NCBI GenBank assembly: GCA_021820485.1
Contig: JAKADO010000019.1
Coordinates: 1 to 39,721 of the forward strand
Direction of reading: 5' to 3'
DNA length: 39,721 bases
Origin: Bacillota bacterium
GTDB lineage: Bacteria; Bacillota; Sulfobacillia; Sulfobacillales; Sulfobacillaceae
The position numbers were made by a program, and so were the translations under genes. Under the pieces are notes generated by a model. It did not search any database and was not told the DNA's origin. It was given only the letters and a program-made list of their open reading frames with translations. Below are positions 8,820-17,336 of this stretch, in pieces. Each line of letters begins with the position of its first letter. Position 1 is the stretch's first letter.

Positions 8820-9119
8820 ATATAGCAGAAAATTGCGCTAGGTCGCTATTCGGCCCGAATGTGCAGTAAGGACCCTCCTCAAGCCGGCAGTCGTTCAACC
8901 GTATTTTGCACAATACAGAGGATTATTCCGAACGCCCAATCCACCAGGTTTTGCACAAAACAGGCCAACTCCATCGAGATGACGCAGAAGACCATCCAAC
9001 CGTAGATTGCAAATAGCCCTTTTTTCATTGCGGAGTGGAGGCCGGTGCGCTCAGTGCTTCATACTTTGTAGCGCATCATCAAATTTGCTACGATACCCGT
9101 CAGGGGGAGGAATGCGGCA
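8820..9119. other. Gene-free divergent region, 300 bases
   Basis: This separates the minus-strand accessory block from the plus-strand membrane-protein gene. Nothing on either strand reads like a gene. A G-rich ribosome-binding site for the next gene is at its right end. I cannot name a promoter with confidence. Confidence 0.4.
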
Positions 9120-9521
9120 GTGATACAGATTTTATGGTGGATTCATGTGGGAGCCGCGGTTCTGGGCTTTGTCTTGTCCGGCATTGTGGCCGTTCTCGTC
9201 TTGCGCCGCCCCAAGACCGAAGACCTCTCGCAGAGCTTCTGGCGATGGCAGCGCACCGCACAGTGGATTACGGTGGTGTTGGGAGCGGCAGGTACTGGTC
9301 TGTATCTCATGGGCAAACGGCCGACCGATCCGTTGCATCTGCTCTATGGAGCACTAGCCTTGTTGGCCGCGATGCTCTTGGGAGCCTTTGGCCCGGATCG
9401 CGATCCGCGCGATCGTCTACAGGGCTGGCAGGTCAACCCCAAGTGGATTCTTTTTGCCCTCGATGCGTTCTTATGGGCCATGTACGGACGCGGACTCACG
9501 ACAGGATTTTTCGGCTTCTAA
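9120..9521 (+). CDS. Small integral membrane protein, unknown function
   Basis: A 133-residue, strongly hydrophobic protein with about three to four predicted membrane segments: near residues 4-26 (WWIHVGAAVLGFVLSGIVAV), 46-64 (TAQWITVVLGAAGTGLYLM), 73-90 (LLYGALALLAAMLLGAFG) and a weaker one near 107-122. Loops between them carry Arg, Lys and Asp. There are no obvious metal- or haem-binding motifs except single histidines in the first and third segments. The start is a GTG with GGGGGAGG nine bases upstream. It precedes the flavoprotein gene by 67 bases on the same strand, so a partner role at the membrane is possible. Family not recognised. Confidence 0.7.
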   Translation: MIQILWWIHVGAAVLGFVLSGIVAVLVLRRPKTEDLSQSFWRWQRTAQWITVVLGAAGTGLYLMGKRPTDPLHLLYGALALLAAMLLGAFGPDRDPRDRLQGWQVNPKWILFALDAFLWAMYGRGLTTGFFGF

Positions 9522-9588
9522 TAGGCCGCGCACATAACCGGGTTCACTCACGGGCACCCTAACAAGAGAGTTCCAAAGGGGGGCCCAC

Positions 9589-10779
9589 ATGGCGGCAGCA
9601 AAGCACGCAGTCGTTCTGGGGTCACGGTTCGGGGGTCTTGCCGTCCTCAGTTGGCTGCGCCGACTGTATTCGCCCAATCAACTGTCGATCACAGTGATTG
9701 ACCAGTGGCACGAAATGATTTTTCGTCCGGGTTTGGTGCACGCTATGAATACCGCACCTGATGCGATGATGAAGGCCGTGCGGATCCCGTTGCGGCCTTT
9801 TTGGACCCGCCAGCGGGTCCAATCCCTCCATGACACCATCGTCGGCATCGACCCCAATACCCGTGAAGTATATACCGCCTCCCATCCCCCCATTGCCTAC
9901 GATGTCCTGTTCATTGCCACCGGCAGCACTCCGGGCTGGGATCTCATCCCCGGATTGAGCCTGCACCATCAAGGCATCTGCGAAGGATACATGGCTCGGC
10001 ATACGGCTCTGCGCAACACCCGACAGCCGGAGGGACACTTTGTCTTCGCCACAGGCCCCATTGACGCGCCCAGCCAATGGTCGCCCACCGTGCATGTTGG
10101 CTGCGAATGTCCGCTCTTGGAGTCCGCCCTTCTGTGGGACCAGCAGTTGCGCCGCATGAAACGTCGTGACGCGGTCGAGATAACCATCCTGACGCCAGCG
10201 CCCCAGGTGGCGGAGAGTGCGAGTCCAAAGGTTCAAGAGCGGGTGCGGGAGCTGTTTCGGAAACGCCGCATTCGCATCATAACGCATGCGGAAGTTCAAG
10301 CGGTCGGAGAGGCCACCGTGGCCTTGCCCAACCGGACCATCGCGTACGACCGTATCGTGTGGACTCCTCCGCAAAAAGGATCCCAGTGGCTCCGTGGATC
10401 CGAGGTGGATGACGGATGGGGCTGGGTGCCCACCACGACACACATGCAACACCCCGACTGGCCGGATATTTATGCGGTGGGCGACGTGGTTAGCCATCCT
10501 TGGCCCAAGATGGGGCATACCGCCATGGTGCAGGCCCGCGTAGCCGTCCACCACTGGGCCTGGCAACAAAAACGCCTGTCAAAAAAGCCCGATCCATACC
10601 ACCCCCAACTGGTATGGGTGCTGGAAATCGGGCCGGGCGATGCTCTCTTCAGTATGTCCGACACATTCTTTGGCGGGCACCGGGAGATCATGCACCGCGG
10701 CCGAACCTCCTATTGGGCCAAGGAATTCTTCCAAAAGGCCTATGTCAGCCGCACCGGAGCCCTGCCCATTATGCCTTAG
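9589..10779 (+). CDS. SQR/NDH-2-like FAD-dependent oxidoreductase
   Basis: A 396-residue flavoprotein of the sulfide:quinone-reductase / type II NADH-dehydrogenase superfamily. The FAD-binding loop is GSRFGGLAVL at residues 11-20 (normally GxGxxG; the middle glycine is Arg). The second FAD contact is IYAVGDVVSHPWPKMGHTA in the last third, followed by a C-terminal region with amphipathic character. Cysteines occur at about 131, 172 and 174 (the last two in GCECP, at the place where true SQRs have one of their redox cysteines), and none occurs in the C-terminal half. A canonical sulfide oxidase would need a C-terminal cysteine as well. AAAGGGGG precedes the ATG. It follows a small membrane protein and its 3' end overlaps the convergent methyltransferase by 11 bases. 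Confidence 0.8.
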   Translation: MAAAKHAVVLGSRFGGLAVLSWLRRLYSPNQLSITVIDQWHEMIFRPGLVHAMNTAPDAMMKAVRIPLRPFWTRQRVQSLHDTIVGIDPNTREVYTASHPPIAYDVLFIATGSTPGWDLIPGLSLHHQGICEGYMARHTALRNTRQPEGHFVFATGPIDAPSQWSPTVHVGCECPLLESALLWDQQLRRMKRRDAVEITILTPAPQVAESASPKVQERVRELFRKRRIRIITHAEVQAVGEATVALPNRTIAYDRIVWTPPQKGSQWLRGSEVDDGWGWVPTTTHMQHPDWPDIYAVGDVVSHPWPKMGHTAMVQARVAVHHWAWQQKRLSKKPDPYHPQLVWVLEIGPGDALFSMSDTFFGGHREIMHRGRTSYWAKEFFQKAYVSRTGALPIMP

Positions 10780-11506
10780 CTTCCAATCCCGTTGCACGCG
10801 CGCTCCACAGCATCACCACGTCGGTAGGCGGCCGGTGGCTCTCCATGCCATCGTACCCGAGCTGACGCAACACCTCGGGCAAGGACTGCGATTCCCGCCA
10901 TTGGCGATGGCTGTCGGAAAGCCAACGATATGGCGCCATGTCTTGTGCGCCGTGCCAATCCGGCGCTAGGACCCGGCGGCCCCACCAGGGCATCCAGTGA
11001 TGAAAATAGAGATTGAAGCCCCAGTGCCGCCAGCCATCGGGCGTTTGCGTTTCCAAAATGACGAGATGCCCGTTCTTGGCCAGCCGCTTTTGCAACTTGG
11101 TCAAACTCTGCACCGGATCCGGCTGATCTCGGAGCACAAACGTCATGATGAGGGCATCATAGGTCTTTTCCTCTGAGTCTGCCCAGTCGTCCAAATGCTC
11201 ATGAGCCGTGGGGATGTCGTCCGGCACCTGGGCGAGCATTTTCTGAGAATAATCCACACCCAGAATATCTGCTTCAGGCATGGCTTCACGGAGGCGCCGC
11301 AAGAGGTAGCCGGGCCCGCACCCGATGTCTGCCACTGACTTGGGTTTCCAGGCTTTCACCAGGGAAGCCACCTGATTCATCCACTCCGGGTAGTGGCCGC
11401 GCGACACCACGACCGTTTGGTCAACATATCGATCCGCCATAAAATCGAAGGTGTCCCGTAAATCTTCTTCACTGTAATGACGGGTGGGCCAGGTTTCGAG
11501 ATGCAT
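10769..11506 (-). CDS. SAM-dependent methyltransferase (UbiE/MenG-like)
   Basis: A 245-residue class I methyltransferase. Motif I is SVADIGCGPGYLLRRL near residues 51-66, the acidic post-I end of beta-2 is ILGVDYSQKML, and HLVILETQTPDGW is the strand-4/5 region. A tryptophan- and histidine-rich segment (HWGFNLYFHHWMPWWGRR) follows, as in quinone-biosynthesis C-methyltransferases. The substrate cannot be named. The ATG at 11506 has GAGGAG seven bases upstream and lies inside the end of the glutamate-synthase-like gene (38-base overlap), so it is the last gene of the ger operon. Its end overlaps the end of the plus-strand flavoprotein gene. Whether it modifies a spore, membrane or quinone component is unknown. 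Confidence 0.8.
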   Translation of the reverse strand: MHLETWPTRHYSEEDLRDTFDFMADRYVDQTVVVSRGHYPEWMNQVASLVKAWKPKSVADIGCGPGYLLRRLREAMPEADILGVDYSQKMLAQVPDDIPTAHEHLDDWADSEEKTYDALIMTFVLRDQPDPVQSLTKLQKRLAKNGHLVILETQTPDGWRHWGFNLYFHHWMPWWGRRVLAPDWHGAQDMAPYRWLSDSHRQWRESQSLPEVLRQLGYDGMESHRPPTDVVMLWSARATGLEAKA

Positions 11507-12947
11507 CCTTCCACTCCTCGCTGAGCCGATTGAGGATCTGATTGAGTTGGGCATAGGATGCGGCAAGTTCCCCCACTTTATCCGGCAATTTCACCAGAGC
11601 ACCTTCACCGTCGAACGGGATCGAAAACACCTGGGCGGTTTCCCGCGTGCGCGCAATCAACGGGCGGGCCTGGCGCAGTTCCGCCAGCGAGGTGAGGCCA
11701 AGCGTCCGCAAGAGCGCCGCCAGTTCCTCACGTGTCGCTTCCAGCCATTGGACGACGTGCTCGCTGGCTAGATCCACATCCAGTGGAGGGGCTTGGTTAT
11801 GCTTGGAACGGGCAAATGCCAATTCTGTGGGTGGGGTGAAAGGGAGTTCCTTGGCCACCTGTTGATGCAGCGCGGCGAACAAAAGCTCCGAACCGATGGC
11901 TGCGGCGTCCGCGCCCAACGCCACGAGCCTGGCAATGTCGGCCGCGCCATGTATGCCGCCCGACACCACCAGACTGATGCGATCCCGAAGCCCCATCCCC
12001 ACAAGCCATTGATGCGCCCGGTGCGTTGCCAAGGCCGTGGAAATCCCAAAGTGGTCCGAAATGACCGTCGGGCTCCCCGCACTGCCCGCGCCCGAGCCAT
12101 CCAACGTAATGACATCCACAGGAAGGCTCAGCAAATAGGCGAGATCCTGCTCCAAATGCTGACTCGCCGGTAACTTCACGCCCAAAGGACAATCCTGGCG
12201 TTGACGCCGCACCTCTTCCACCCACTCTTCAATAGAATGGTAGGGGGCTGCCTGAATGACCGCGGGCCCACGCGCGGCATGCACCACCCGGCCAGGCAAG
12301 TCAGCTGTTGATTTGGTGAGCCCCTCGCCTGCTTCGGAACCCTGTCCCCACTGGAGCTCGATCATGTCGGCAAGCGTCAGGACTGCCGGCTGGTGAGCCC
12401 AGGAGGCCCGGCTTTGCTGCAAGATCCACCGTTCCGCATAGGCGCGCTCCTCGGGAAGATAGGGTCCCTCCCCGGACACGATGGCAATCGCGGCCAAGGT
12501 GGACGCTTGGGCCAACGCCACCTTCGTCTCCGCGCTGAGCCCTATGCCGTAGCCCATCGGAGCAATCAGGACCGGCATGGAGAGAACCAGGGGCCGCAGC
12601 CGATTGGGTCCCAGCGTGACTGAGAGATCCACTGGCGCGTTCTGCCTCCTCGGCTTTAAGACCAGCGTGGCGGGGTCAAACCCAATGGTCCGAATCCAGT
12701 CGACCGTGGGCTGCGATCCCATCGGGTGTTCCGCTGGACTCCCCGTTTGCGCCCGCTGCATGGTGAGTTCCAGATCCTCCAGAGTGTGCGTTCGCAACGT
12801 AAAGAGCATTTCCCATAAATTGGACTTTGGCGCTTTCCCCAGCGAATCTTCGACACCGCGCGCCAAGCGCCGCCCCATCCAATAGACGCCTAGGGCCACA
12901 AGACTGAGCGTTATCAAGGGACTCAAGATGGCGACAATCAGCGCCAT
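11469..12947 (-). CDS. FMN-binding glutamate-synthase-like protein, membrane-anchored
   Basis: A 492-residue protein with the FMN/glutamate-synthase central fold (GltS/archaeal GltB2-like). A hydrophobic anchor covers residues 2-25 (IVAILSPLITLSLVALGVYW). The catalytic barrel includes PVLIAPMGYG, the VITLDGSGAGSAGSP glycine-rich FMN-phosphate region, and LVVSGGIHGAADIARLVALGADAAAIGSELLFA, a standard final barrel strand. No N-terminal glutaminase domain and no cysteine cluster for iron-sulfur is visible, so classical glutamate synthase activity is doubtful; ammonia-dependent or another flavin chemistry is possible. The ATG overlaps the gerB stop (TGATG), and GGGAGG lies ten bases upstream. A germination operon is an unusual place for this family. 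Confidence 0.8.
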   Translation of the reverse strand: MALIVAILSPLITLSLVALGVYWMGRRLARGVEDSLGKAPKSNLWEMLFTLRTHTLEDLELTMQRAQTGSPAEHPMGSQPTVDWIRTIGFDPATLVLKPRRQNAPVDLSVTLGPNRLRPLVLSMPVLIAPMGYGIGLSAETKVALAQASTLAAIAIVSGEGPYLPEERAYAERWILQQSRASWAHQPAVLTLADMIELQWGQGSEAGEGLTKSTADLPGRVVHAARGPAVIQAAPYHSIEEWVEEVRRQRQDCPLGVKLPASQHLEQDLAYLLSLPVDVITLDGSGAGSAGSPTVISDHFGISTALATHRAHQWLVGMGLRDRISLVVSGGIHGAADIARLVALGADAAAIGSELLFAALHQQVAKELPFTPPTELAFARSKHNQAPPLDVDLASEHVVQWLEATREELAALLRTLGLTSLAELRQARPLIARTRETAQVFSIPFDGEGALVKLPDKVGELAASYAQLNQILNRLSEEWKDASRNLAHPSLQ

Positions 12948-14071
12948 CACATCTCTTCCTCCCGGTTCCGGCGCCGGTACCGCGTCGACAAGAACCATTC
13001 GACTGGCACCACCAGTAAAGTCCACAAGAGCGTGGCGGGCGTAACCCAATGGAAGAGGACTTCGCGGGCCTGCACCACCGAGGGAACGAAAAGGGTCGCG
13101 CCAATCAACAGCCCTCCCGCCGCGGCCACCACACCCCACCGCAGCATGGCGGCGGGTGGCCGAATGTCGCTCGTCACGCTCCAAGCGAAGCAAAACATGT
13201 GAACCGCCAGATAAAGGACGATGCTGGAAGTCCAGGCCATGATGACAAAGGCGCCGATTCCCTTAAAAAAGAAGGTGCGTACGGACACCAGGGAAAATAT
13301 GTAAACCAACGGCCAATAGAGATGGCTGACCCCATTCGGCCCCAGCGTGGCAAGTCCAATCACATAGAATACGAGAAGCACCGCTCCCTGACCCAAGATG
13401 GCGAACGCGGCCGTGAAATAGGCGTCCCGCGGCCGCTTCCATTCCACGTGCGGCGTCAGCGTCACCACCACACTGCCGTTGGCATACAGAAACCAGGTGC
13501 TGGCCACGCTATTGAGCCATGGCGCGATGAAAAAATGCGGCGAGGGAATGAGGGCGTCAAGAAATCTGAGGTGAATGCTGCTAAACGCCATGATGATGAC
13601 CAGCAACAGCAAAATGATGGGAAACCAAAACTGCACTGAGCGCGCGACGGCTGACAAGGTCCGGATGGCAATCCACCACGCTATCCCCACAATGCACACT
13701 TCCACCGCCAAGATCGGTGTCAAGGGGTAAAAGTAGCTCTTCATCATATGACCGTACAGCGCCAGAATAATGGCGTCGGTCACCAAGCAAACCAGTACGG
13801 AAATGGGAAATACAAACCCGATTCCCAGCACTGGGAGAATCTTTCGGAGGGAGGCGAGAAATGTGGGTTGGCCGACGTTGAGCGCAATGGCCACTTCCAG
13901 CAAGGTGACGCCGACAGCTATCGCGGTCGTGGTGAACAACGCATAGATTCCATTGGATCCCATATGGGTCACCAAATATTGGGGCCAGAGATAAATGCCG
14001 CCTGCCACCACCGAGATGGCTACCAGCCACATGTACTGCCCTGGGGAAATCGGTTCGGCCATTTTGTTCAT
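12947..14071 (-). CDS. gerB: GerB-type spore germination permease
   Basis: A 374-residue protein of the GerAB/spore permease family (APC superfamily-related). About ten hydrophobic segments cover almost all of it. The first begins YMWLVAISVVAGGIYLWP, typical of GerAB where the first helix ends in a short polar loop. The B subunit binds or transports the germinant in these receptors, in the inner spore membrane. Its ATG overlaps the gerC stop (ATGA) and its TGA overlaps the next ATG (TGATG), so translation is coupled on both sides. The gene order A-C-B is as in the gerK operon of Bacillus rather than gerA. The germinant is not predictable. Confidence 0.88.
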   Translation of the reverse strand: MNKMAEPISPGQYMWLVAISVVAGGIYLWPQYLVTHMGSNGIYALFTTTAIAVGVTLLEVAIALNVGQPTFLASLRKILPVLGIGFVFPISVLVCLVTDAIILALYGHMMKSYFYPLTPILAVEVCIVGIAWWIAIRTLSAVARSVQFWFPIILLLLVIIMAFSSIHLRFLDALIPSPHFFIAPWLNSVASTWFLYANGSVVVTLTPHVEWKRPRDAYFTAAFAILGQGAVLLVFYVIGLATLGPNGVSHLYWPLVYIFSLVSVRTFFFKGIGAFVIMAWTSSIVLYLAVHMFCFAWSVTSDIRPPAAMLRWGVVAAAGGLLIGATLFVPSVVQAREVLFHWVTPATLLWTLLVVPVEWFLSTRYRRRNREEEM

Positions 14072-15162
14072 GGACTGACCCCCGTCGCTGGAATGCGCGT
14101 CGTGACCGCTATATGCGCCTCAATCGGCCAGATCATCCCACGGCGCTTTTCGTTGGTGATGCCTGCTTGGGGATGGCGAAAGAGATAATCACGTCCCCAC
14201 CCGAAGGGATCGATTCGGGTCTGGTTGGCGAATTGGATGGTGCGAAGGCAGGTGTGCAGAATTTGCCGAGAGGCAAGAGATTGGACCAGTTTCAGCTCCC
14301 GCGGCGTCATGGCGGCATTATCCGGCCACTGCGTCAAGGCACCCTCTGCGTGAATTTTCACTCGGGCCACAAGCACGCCATCCTTAACGGTCAATTTCAC
14401 CTTGGCATGGCTCTTGATGCCGCTCATCGAGACCAACCCCTCGCGCACCTTGAACGACAAGCTTTCCTTTCTGATGTGGTTGGTCAGGTACGCCCATCCC
14501 AAGGTCATGGAATGATTGAGGAGGTGCGGCATGCCATCCGTTGGGTAAACCAGAAGTTCGGAAATGCTCGGGCGCTGAGTCCCATACGGCAGCACCGGCG
14601 AAATCCCGGGGGTATGAATCTCGTCCCATACTTGCCATGCCGGTTGGGACAAATCCACGGGCTGGCACTTCCGGCACTCAAAATACTTCGTGAAATAGAC
14701 GGTTGGGACAGGCTCCTGAAGCGTCGTGGGCAGCGCGGTGACCGCTGTGGGCTCGGCCAAAAGATAAACCGTCTTGGGAAGAATGCCGTCGCGATTGTAG
14801 GCGTTGATCACCCTGTTCACCGTTTGCGCCGGCAGGTCCTGGGAAAATACCACATCTTCCAATTGACCCAAGTAAAGGTCCCGGGCCAACTGCACCTGCA
14901 CCTTCTGATAGGCGGCCCCCAGCGACACCGCGGTGGTGCTGGCCGTATAGAATTGCTGGGTGGACGAGATGTTGCTGATGCTGCTCAGCGTAATCCCTGG
15001 ATTAGGAAAGTAAAAAGTCCACTGGAGCCGATGGTTTGACGCGGGCTTGACGCTCATTACCAGCGCCGACGCGCGATCAGCAAGCGACAGTTGGTCCCAA
15101 CAGCCAGTCAACGCCAACGTCAGTATGCCCATGAGGAGCCCCGCGACCACCTTCTTCCTCAT
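14068..15162 (-). CDS. gerC: GerC-type germination lipoprotein
   Basis: A 364-residue lipoprotein. The N-terminus MRKKVVAGLLMGILTLALTGCWD is a lipoprotein signal with lipobox LTGC (Cys21 acylated after cleavage), followed by the CWD that is near-universal in GerAC proteins. The mature part has the expected alternating strands and helices, including KVQVQLARDLYLGQLEDVVFSQDL and a C-terminal domain ending shortly after QTRIDPFGWGRDYLFRHP, matching the usual 'DPfgfG..~r' tail. It sits outside the inner spore membrane as the C subunit of the receptor. The ATG overlaps the gerA stop (ATGA). A CxxC (ECRKC) in the first domain is not a family hallmark. Confidence 0.88.
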   Translation of the reverse strand: MRKKVVAGLLMGILTLALTGCWDQLSLADRASALVMSVKPASNHRLQWTFYFPNPGITLSSISNISSTQQFYTASTTAVSLGAAYQKVQVQLARDLYLGQLEDVVFSQDLPAQTVNRVINAYNRDGILPKTVYLLAEPTAVTALPTTLQEPVPTVYFTKYFECRKCQPVDLSQPAWQVWDEIHTPGISPVLPYGTQRPSISELLVYPTDGMPHLLNHSMTLGWAYLTNHIRKESLSFKVREGLVSMSGIKSHAKVKLTVKDGVLVARVKIHAEGALTQWPDNAAMTPRELKLVQSLASRQILHTCLRTIQFANQTRIDPFGWGRDYLFRHPQAGITNEKRRGMIWPIEAHIAVTTRIPATGVSP

Positions 15163-16784
15163 GGGCGCGACCCCATCTTTCCCTTTTGTAGGCGTGGATG
15201 GGTGCTCACGGCGCTCGTCCTCCGCCAGGTGGGGCGCGGCGAACGCGGCGCGGTCCAGCGACCGGTAATATCGACCCAGGGCAAGCGCAGCACCGCGTCG
15301 CCCCAATCGTCGGGCCGGAACGGCGCCCACGGCTCAAAGTAAGGGGTGCCAAAAGATTTCATGTCCACCAGCACGGCCACAAAGGCAACCGTCATTAACG
15401 CAATCCCCAAAATGCCCAGATAGAGCGCGGCCCCCAACATGAGAAACCCGACCACCCGCCAGGTCCCCGTCAACTCGTAGACTGGCGTTGCAAACAGGCT
15501 TAGGGCCGTCAAGGTCATGATGACGATAATCTGGGTATCGACCAGTCCTGCCTTCACCACCGCAGTACCGACCACGATCGCGCCCACGGTGCCAATAGTG
15601 GTGCTCAGCGCCTTGGGAAGCCGCAGAGCCGCCTCCCGCAAGGTTTCTATCACCAAGATCATCAGCACCACCTGAACCACCGGCGGGAACGGCAGCCCAA
15701 TGTTGCTGCCCTGAAAAATCACAAACAGGGACGTAGGCAAGATCGAGGGATTCACTTCCGCGAGCGCCACAAACACGGCAGGCAGGTAGATGCCAAAGAG
15801 CCACCCCATGAAGCGGATGATGCGCACGAAACTGGTGTCCACCCAACTGCTCGAGTAGTCCATAGCCGTACGATAGAAGTCGATCAGCGGAGCTGGGGCA
15901 ATCAGCACAAACGGATCGCCGTCCATCATCACCAACACCGCCCCCTGCAACAGTCGCCATACGGCAATGTCCACCCGTTCCGTCTGTCGTACTGTCGGAA
16001 AGATGGACCGCGGATGGTCGCGAATCAGACCTGCAATTTGCGTGATGGTCATGACGCCATCCACGTCAAGCGCCTCGACCCGTTCCATGACAGTGGACAC
16101 CACGGCGGGGTTGGCCACCCCTTCCAGGTAGGCCACAGAAAGAGTCGCCTGCTGCACACGCCCAATCGTTTGGTCTATGAAGAGCAGGTCGGGAGTATGC
16201 AGACGGTGCCGAATCTGCGTTTTCTGGGTCATCAAGACCTCATTGAACGCCTCCTCCGCACCCCGCACCGCAAGTTCCGTTTGTGGCCGCTCGATGCTGC
16301 GCTGGGGATATTTCACCGTGTCCACCACCCAAACAAAGGAGAGGCCTGGGGCGAAAAGAAGCGTATGGCCCGTAGAGAGCTTTTGCAGAATGTCCGGCCA
16401 TTCCGTGGCTTTGCCAAGGTCCGCCGGTGTTACGACAGTTTCATCCCAGGAATTCGGCGACGCACTGGCCGTCAAGAGCTGCTCAACAATGTCTTGGTCC
16501 ACCATCTGAGTGTCGGAAATCCCGTCGAGACACACCATCAGCACTGGTCCCGCCGGACTGGACGGCACCTGAAGGTATCGCATCAGGACATCGGAATTTC
16601 GGCCAATGCCCGCCTTGATGCGCTGATAGGCAGCCGCCACGTTGGGCACGTAATGGTCTTCCGGAGCCAGAGGATCCGCTGCCAACGCCGCGGTCCAGCT
16701 ATCCAGTTCTTGATGAAGACGCTGAATTTCCGTCAGGATATCTTGGATTTCTTGGCCAGGCTTCCTATTCATGGGCTGTAGCAT
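15159..16784 (-). CDS. gerA: GerA-type spore germination protein
   Basis: A 541-residue A subunit of a GerA receptor. A hydrophilic N-terminal half (about 300 residues) contains the conserved RGAEEAFNEVLMTQKTQIRHRL segment (family 'RGP.E.F.E....N...IR.R'), YLEGVAN and the TERVDIAVWRLLQGAVLVMMDGDPF block (family 'seRpD.v.a.lleGrv.ilvdg.Pf'). The second half has about five membrane segments, followed by a GTPYFEPWAPF-type tail and a basic C-terminus. The start is uncertain: ATG 16784 and ATG 16772 are in frame and neither has a good ribosome-binding site. It heads the five-gene operon; sporulation-specific (sigma-G) expression is expected from the family, but I cannot identify a secure promoter. 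Confidence 0.9.
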   Translation of the reverse strand: MLQPMNRKPGQEIQDILTEIQRLHQELDSWTAALAADPLAPEDHYVPNVAAAYQRIKAGIGRNSDVLMRYLQVPSSPAGPVLMVCLDGISDTQMVDQDIVEQLLTASASPNSWDETVVTPADLGKATEWPDILQKLSTGHTLLFAPGLSFVWVVDTVKYPQRSIERPQTELAVRGAEEAFNEVLMTQKTQIRHRLHTPDLLFIDQTIGRVQQATLSVAYLEGVANPAVVSTVMERVEALDVDGVMTITQIAGLIRDHPRSIFPTVRQTERVDIAVWRLLQGAVLVMMDGDPFVLIAPAPLIDFYRTAMDYSSSWVDTSFVRIIRFMGWLFGIYLPAVFVALAEVNPSILPTSLFVIFQGSNIGLPFPPVVQVVLMILVIETLREAALRLPKALSTTIGTVGAIVVGTAVVKAGLVDTQIIVIMTLTALSLFATPVYELTGTWRVVGFLMLGAALYLGILGIALMTVAFVAVLVDMKSFGTPYFEPWAPFRPDDWGDAVLRLPWVDITGRWTAPRSPRPTWRRTSAVSTHPRLQKGKMGSRP

Positions 16785-16827
16785 GCCCCGAGCGCCCCCG
16801 GCCCATTACAGGGCTGAGACGGCAAGA

Positions 16828-16860
16828 GGCGGCCACGCCGCATCAAGCAGCATGGCCGCC
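16828..16860 (-). terminator. Possible hairpin terminator after the DUF302 gene
   Basis: GGCGGCCA and TGGCCGCC form an eight-base-pair stem around a 17-base loop. It lies between the end of the DUF302 gene (16875) and the ger operon start (16784). Downstream on the minus strand there is only a short pyrimidine run (CTCTTGCC), so termination may be weak. Confidence 0.4.
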
Positions 16861-16874
16861 CCTTATGAGGTCAG

Positions 16875-17273
16875 TTATGAACGAGCCGCCTCGTTGGCAG
16901 CCTCGGTTAGAATGCCGCCGACCTCTTTTGCAAAGGACTCCAACTTCTCGTCCTTCACCATGCCCAACAACGCATCTGGTTGAGGAAAACCAATGGTGGT
17001 TCGTCCCGATTGCCGGTCTTCATAGACCACCATTTTACACGGCAGCAAGTATCCCACCATTTGATTGGTGCTGAGGGCCATCTTCGCCCGCGGAGCGCTG
17101 CACACCTCTAAGATTCGAAATGGCGGTTCTTCCGCAATCCCCTTCTCCACCAACTTTTGATTGATGTCGAGGTCCCACAGCACGCCGAATTGATGCTTCT
17201 TCAGCACACTGCCCAATGCCTCAACCGCCTCGTCCACCGATTTTTCCGTCTGGACGCTGTAAAAATCACCCAT
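16875..17273 (-). CDS. DUF302 protein
   Basis: A 132-residue soluble DUF302 protein. It opens FYSVQTEKSVDEAVEALGSVLKKHQFGVLWDLDINQKL, the family's strand-helix-strand start, and continues with FRILEVCSAPRAKMAL and VGYLLPCKMVVYED. The two cysteines in those segments are conserved in much of the family. DUF302 proteins are frequently near sulfur, copper or redox genes; the function is not established. The ATG at 17273 has AAGGAGGG about ten bases upstream. A clear sigma-A-type promoter and a palindrome lie upstream (17308-17336), so the gene is probably transcribed alone toward the ger operon. Confidence 0.85.
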   Translation of the reverse strand: MGDFYSVQTEKSVDEAVEALGSVLKKHQFGVLWDLDINQKLVEKGIAEEPPFRILEVCSAPRAKMALSTNQMVGYLLPCKMVVYEDRQSGRTTIGFPQPDALLGMVKDEKLESFAKEVGGILTEAANEAARS

Positions 17274-17307
17274 GGAACATTGTCCCTCCTTCGCCCTAAT
17301 GGCCAAC

Positions 17308-17336
17308 ATTATACCCCAAGGTGTATTTTCCTTGAA
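17308..17336 (-). promoter_or_regulatory. Sigma-A promoter of the DUF302 gene
   Basis: On the minus strand a perfect TATAAT (plus 17308-17313) is separated by 17 bases from TTCAAG (plus 17331-17336), a weak -35. The start codon is about 35 bases downstream of the -10. Confidence 0.65.
17311..17326. promoter_or_regulatory. Candidate operator over the DUF302 promoter
   Basis: ATACCCCAAGGTGTAT is an imperfect palindrome with 12 of 16 positions symmetric. It overlaps the -10 and the spacer. Its ATAC/GTAT ends with a C/G-rich core resemble operators of the CsoR/CstR family of copper and persulfide sensors. No such regulator gene is in the window, so this is an inference from the pattern. Confidence 0.4.

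Noticed and set aside
9622..10569. 315-codon open frame on the minus strand
   Set aside because: It lies entirely opposite the flavoprotein gene, lacks motifs and has no good start site, so it is a shadow of GC-rich coding sequence.
13049..13639. 196-codon plus-strand open frame
   Set aside because: Opposite gerB; very high His, Gln and Arg content typical of antisense to a membrane protein.
14113..15039. 308-codon plus-strand open frame
   Set aside because: It is opposite gerC, which has a lipobox and operon overlaps.
16779..16785. CATGCTA resembling a sigma-G -10 at the start of gerA
   Set aside because: It overlaps the proposed start codon and no matching -35 at the right distance is visible.
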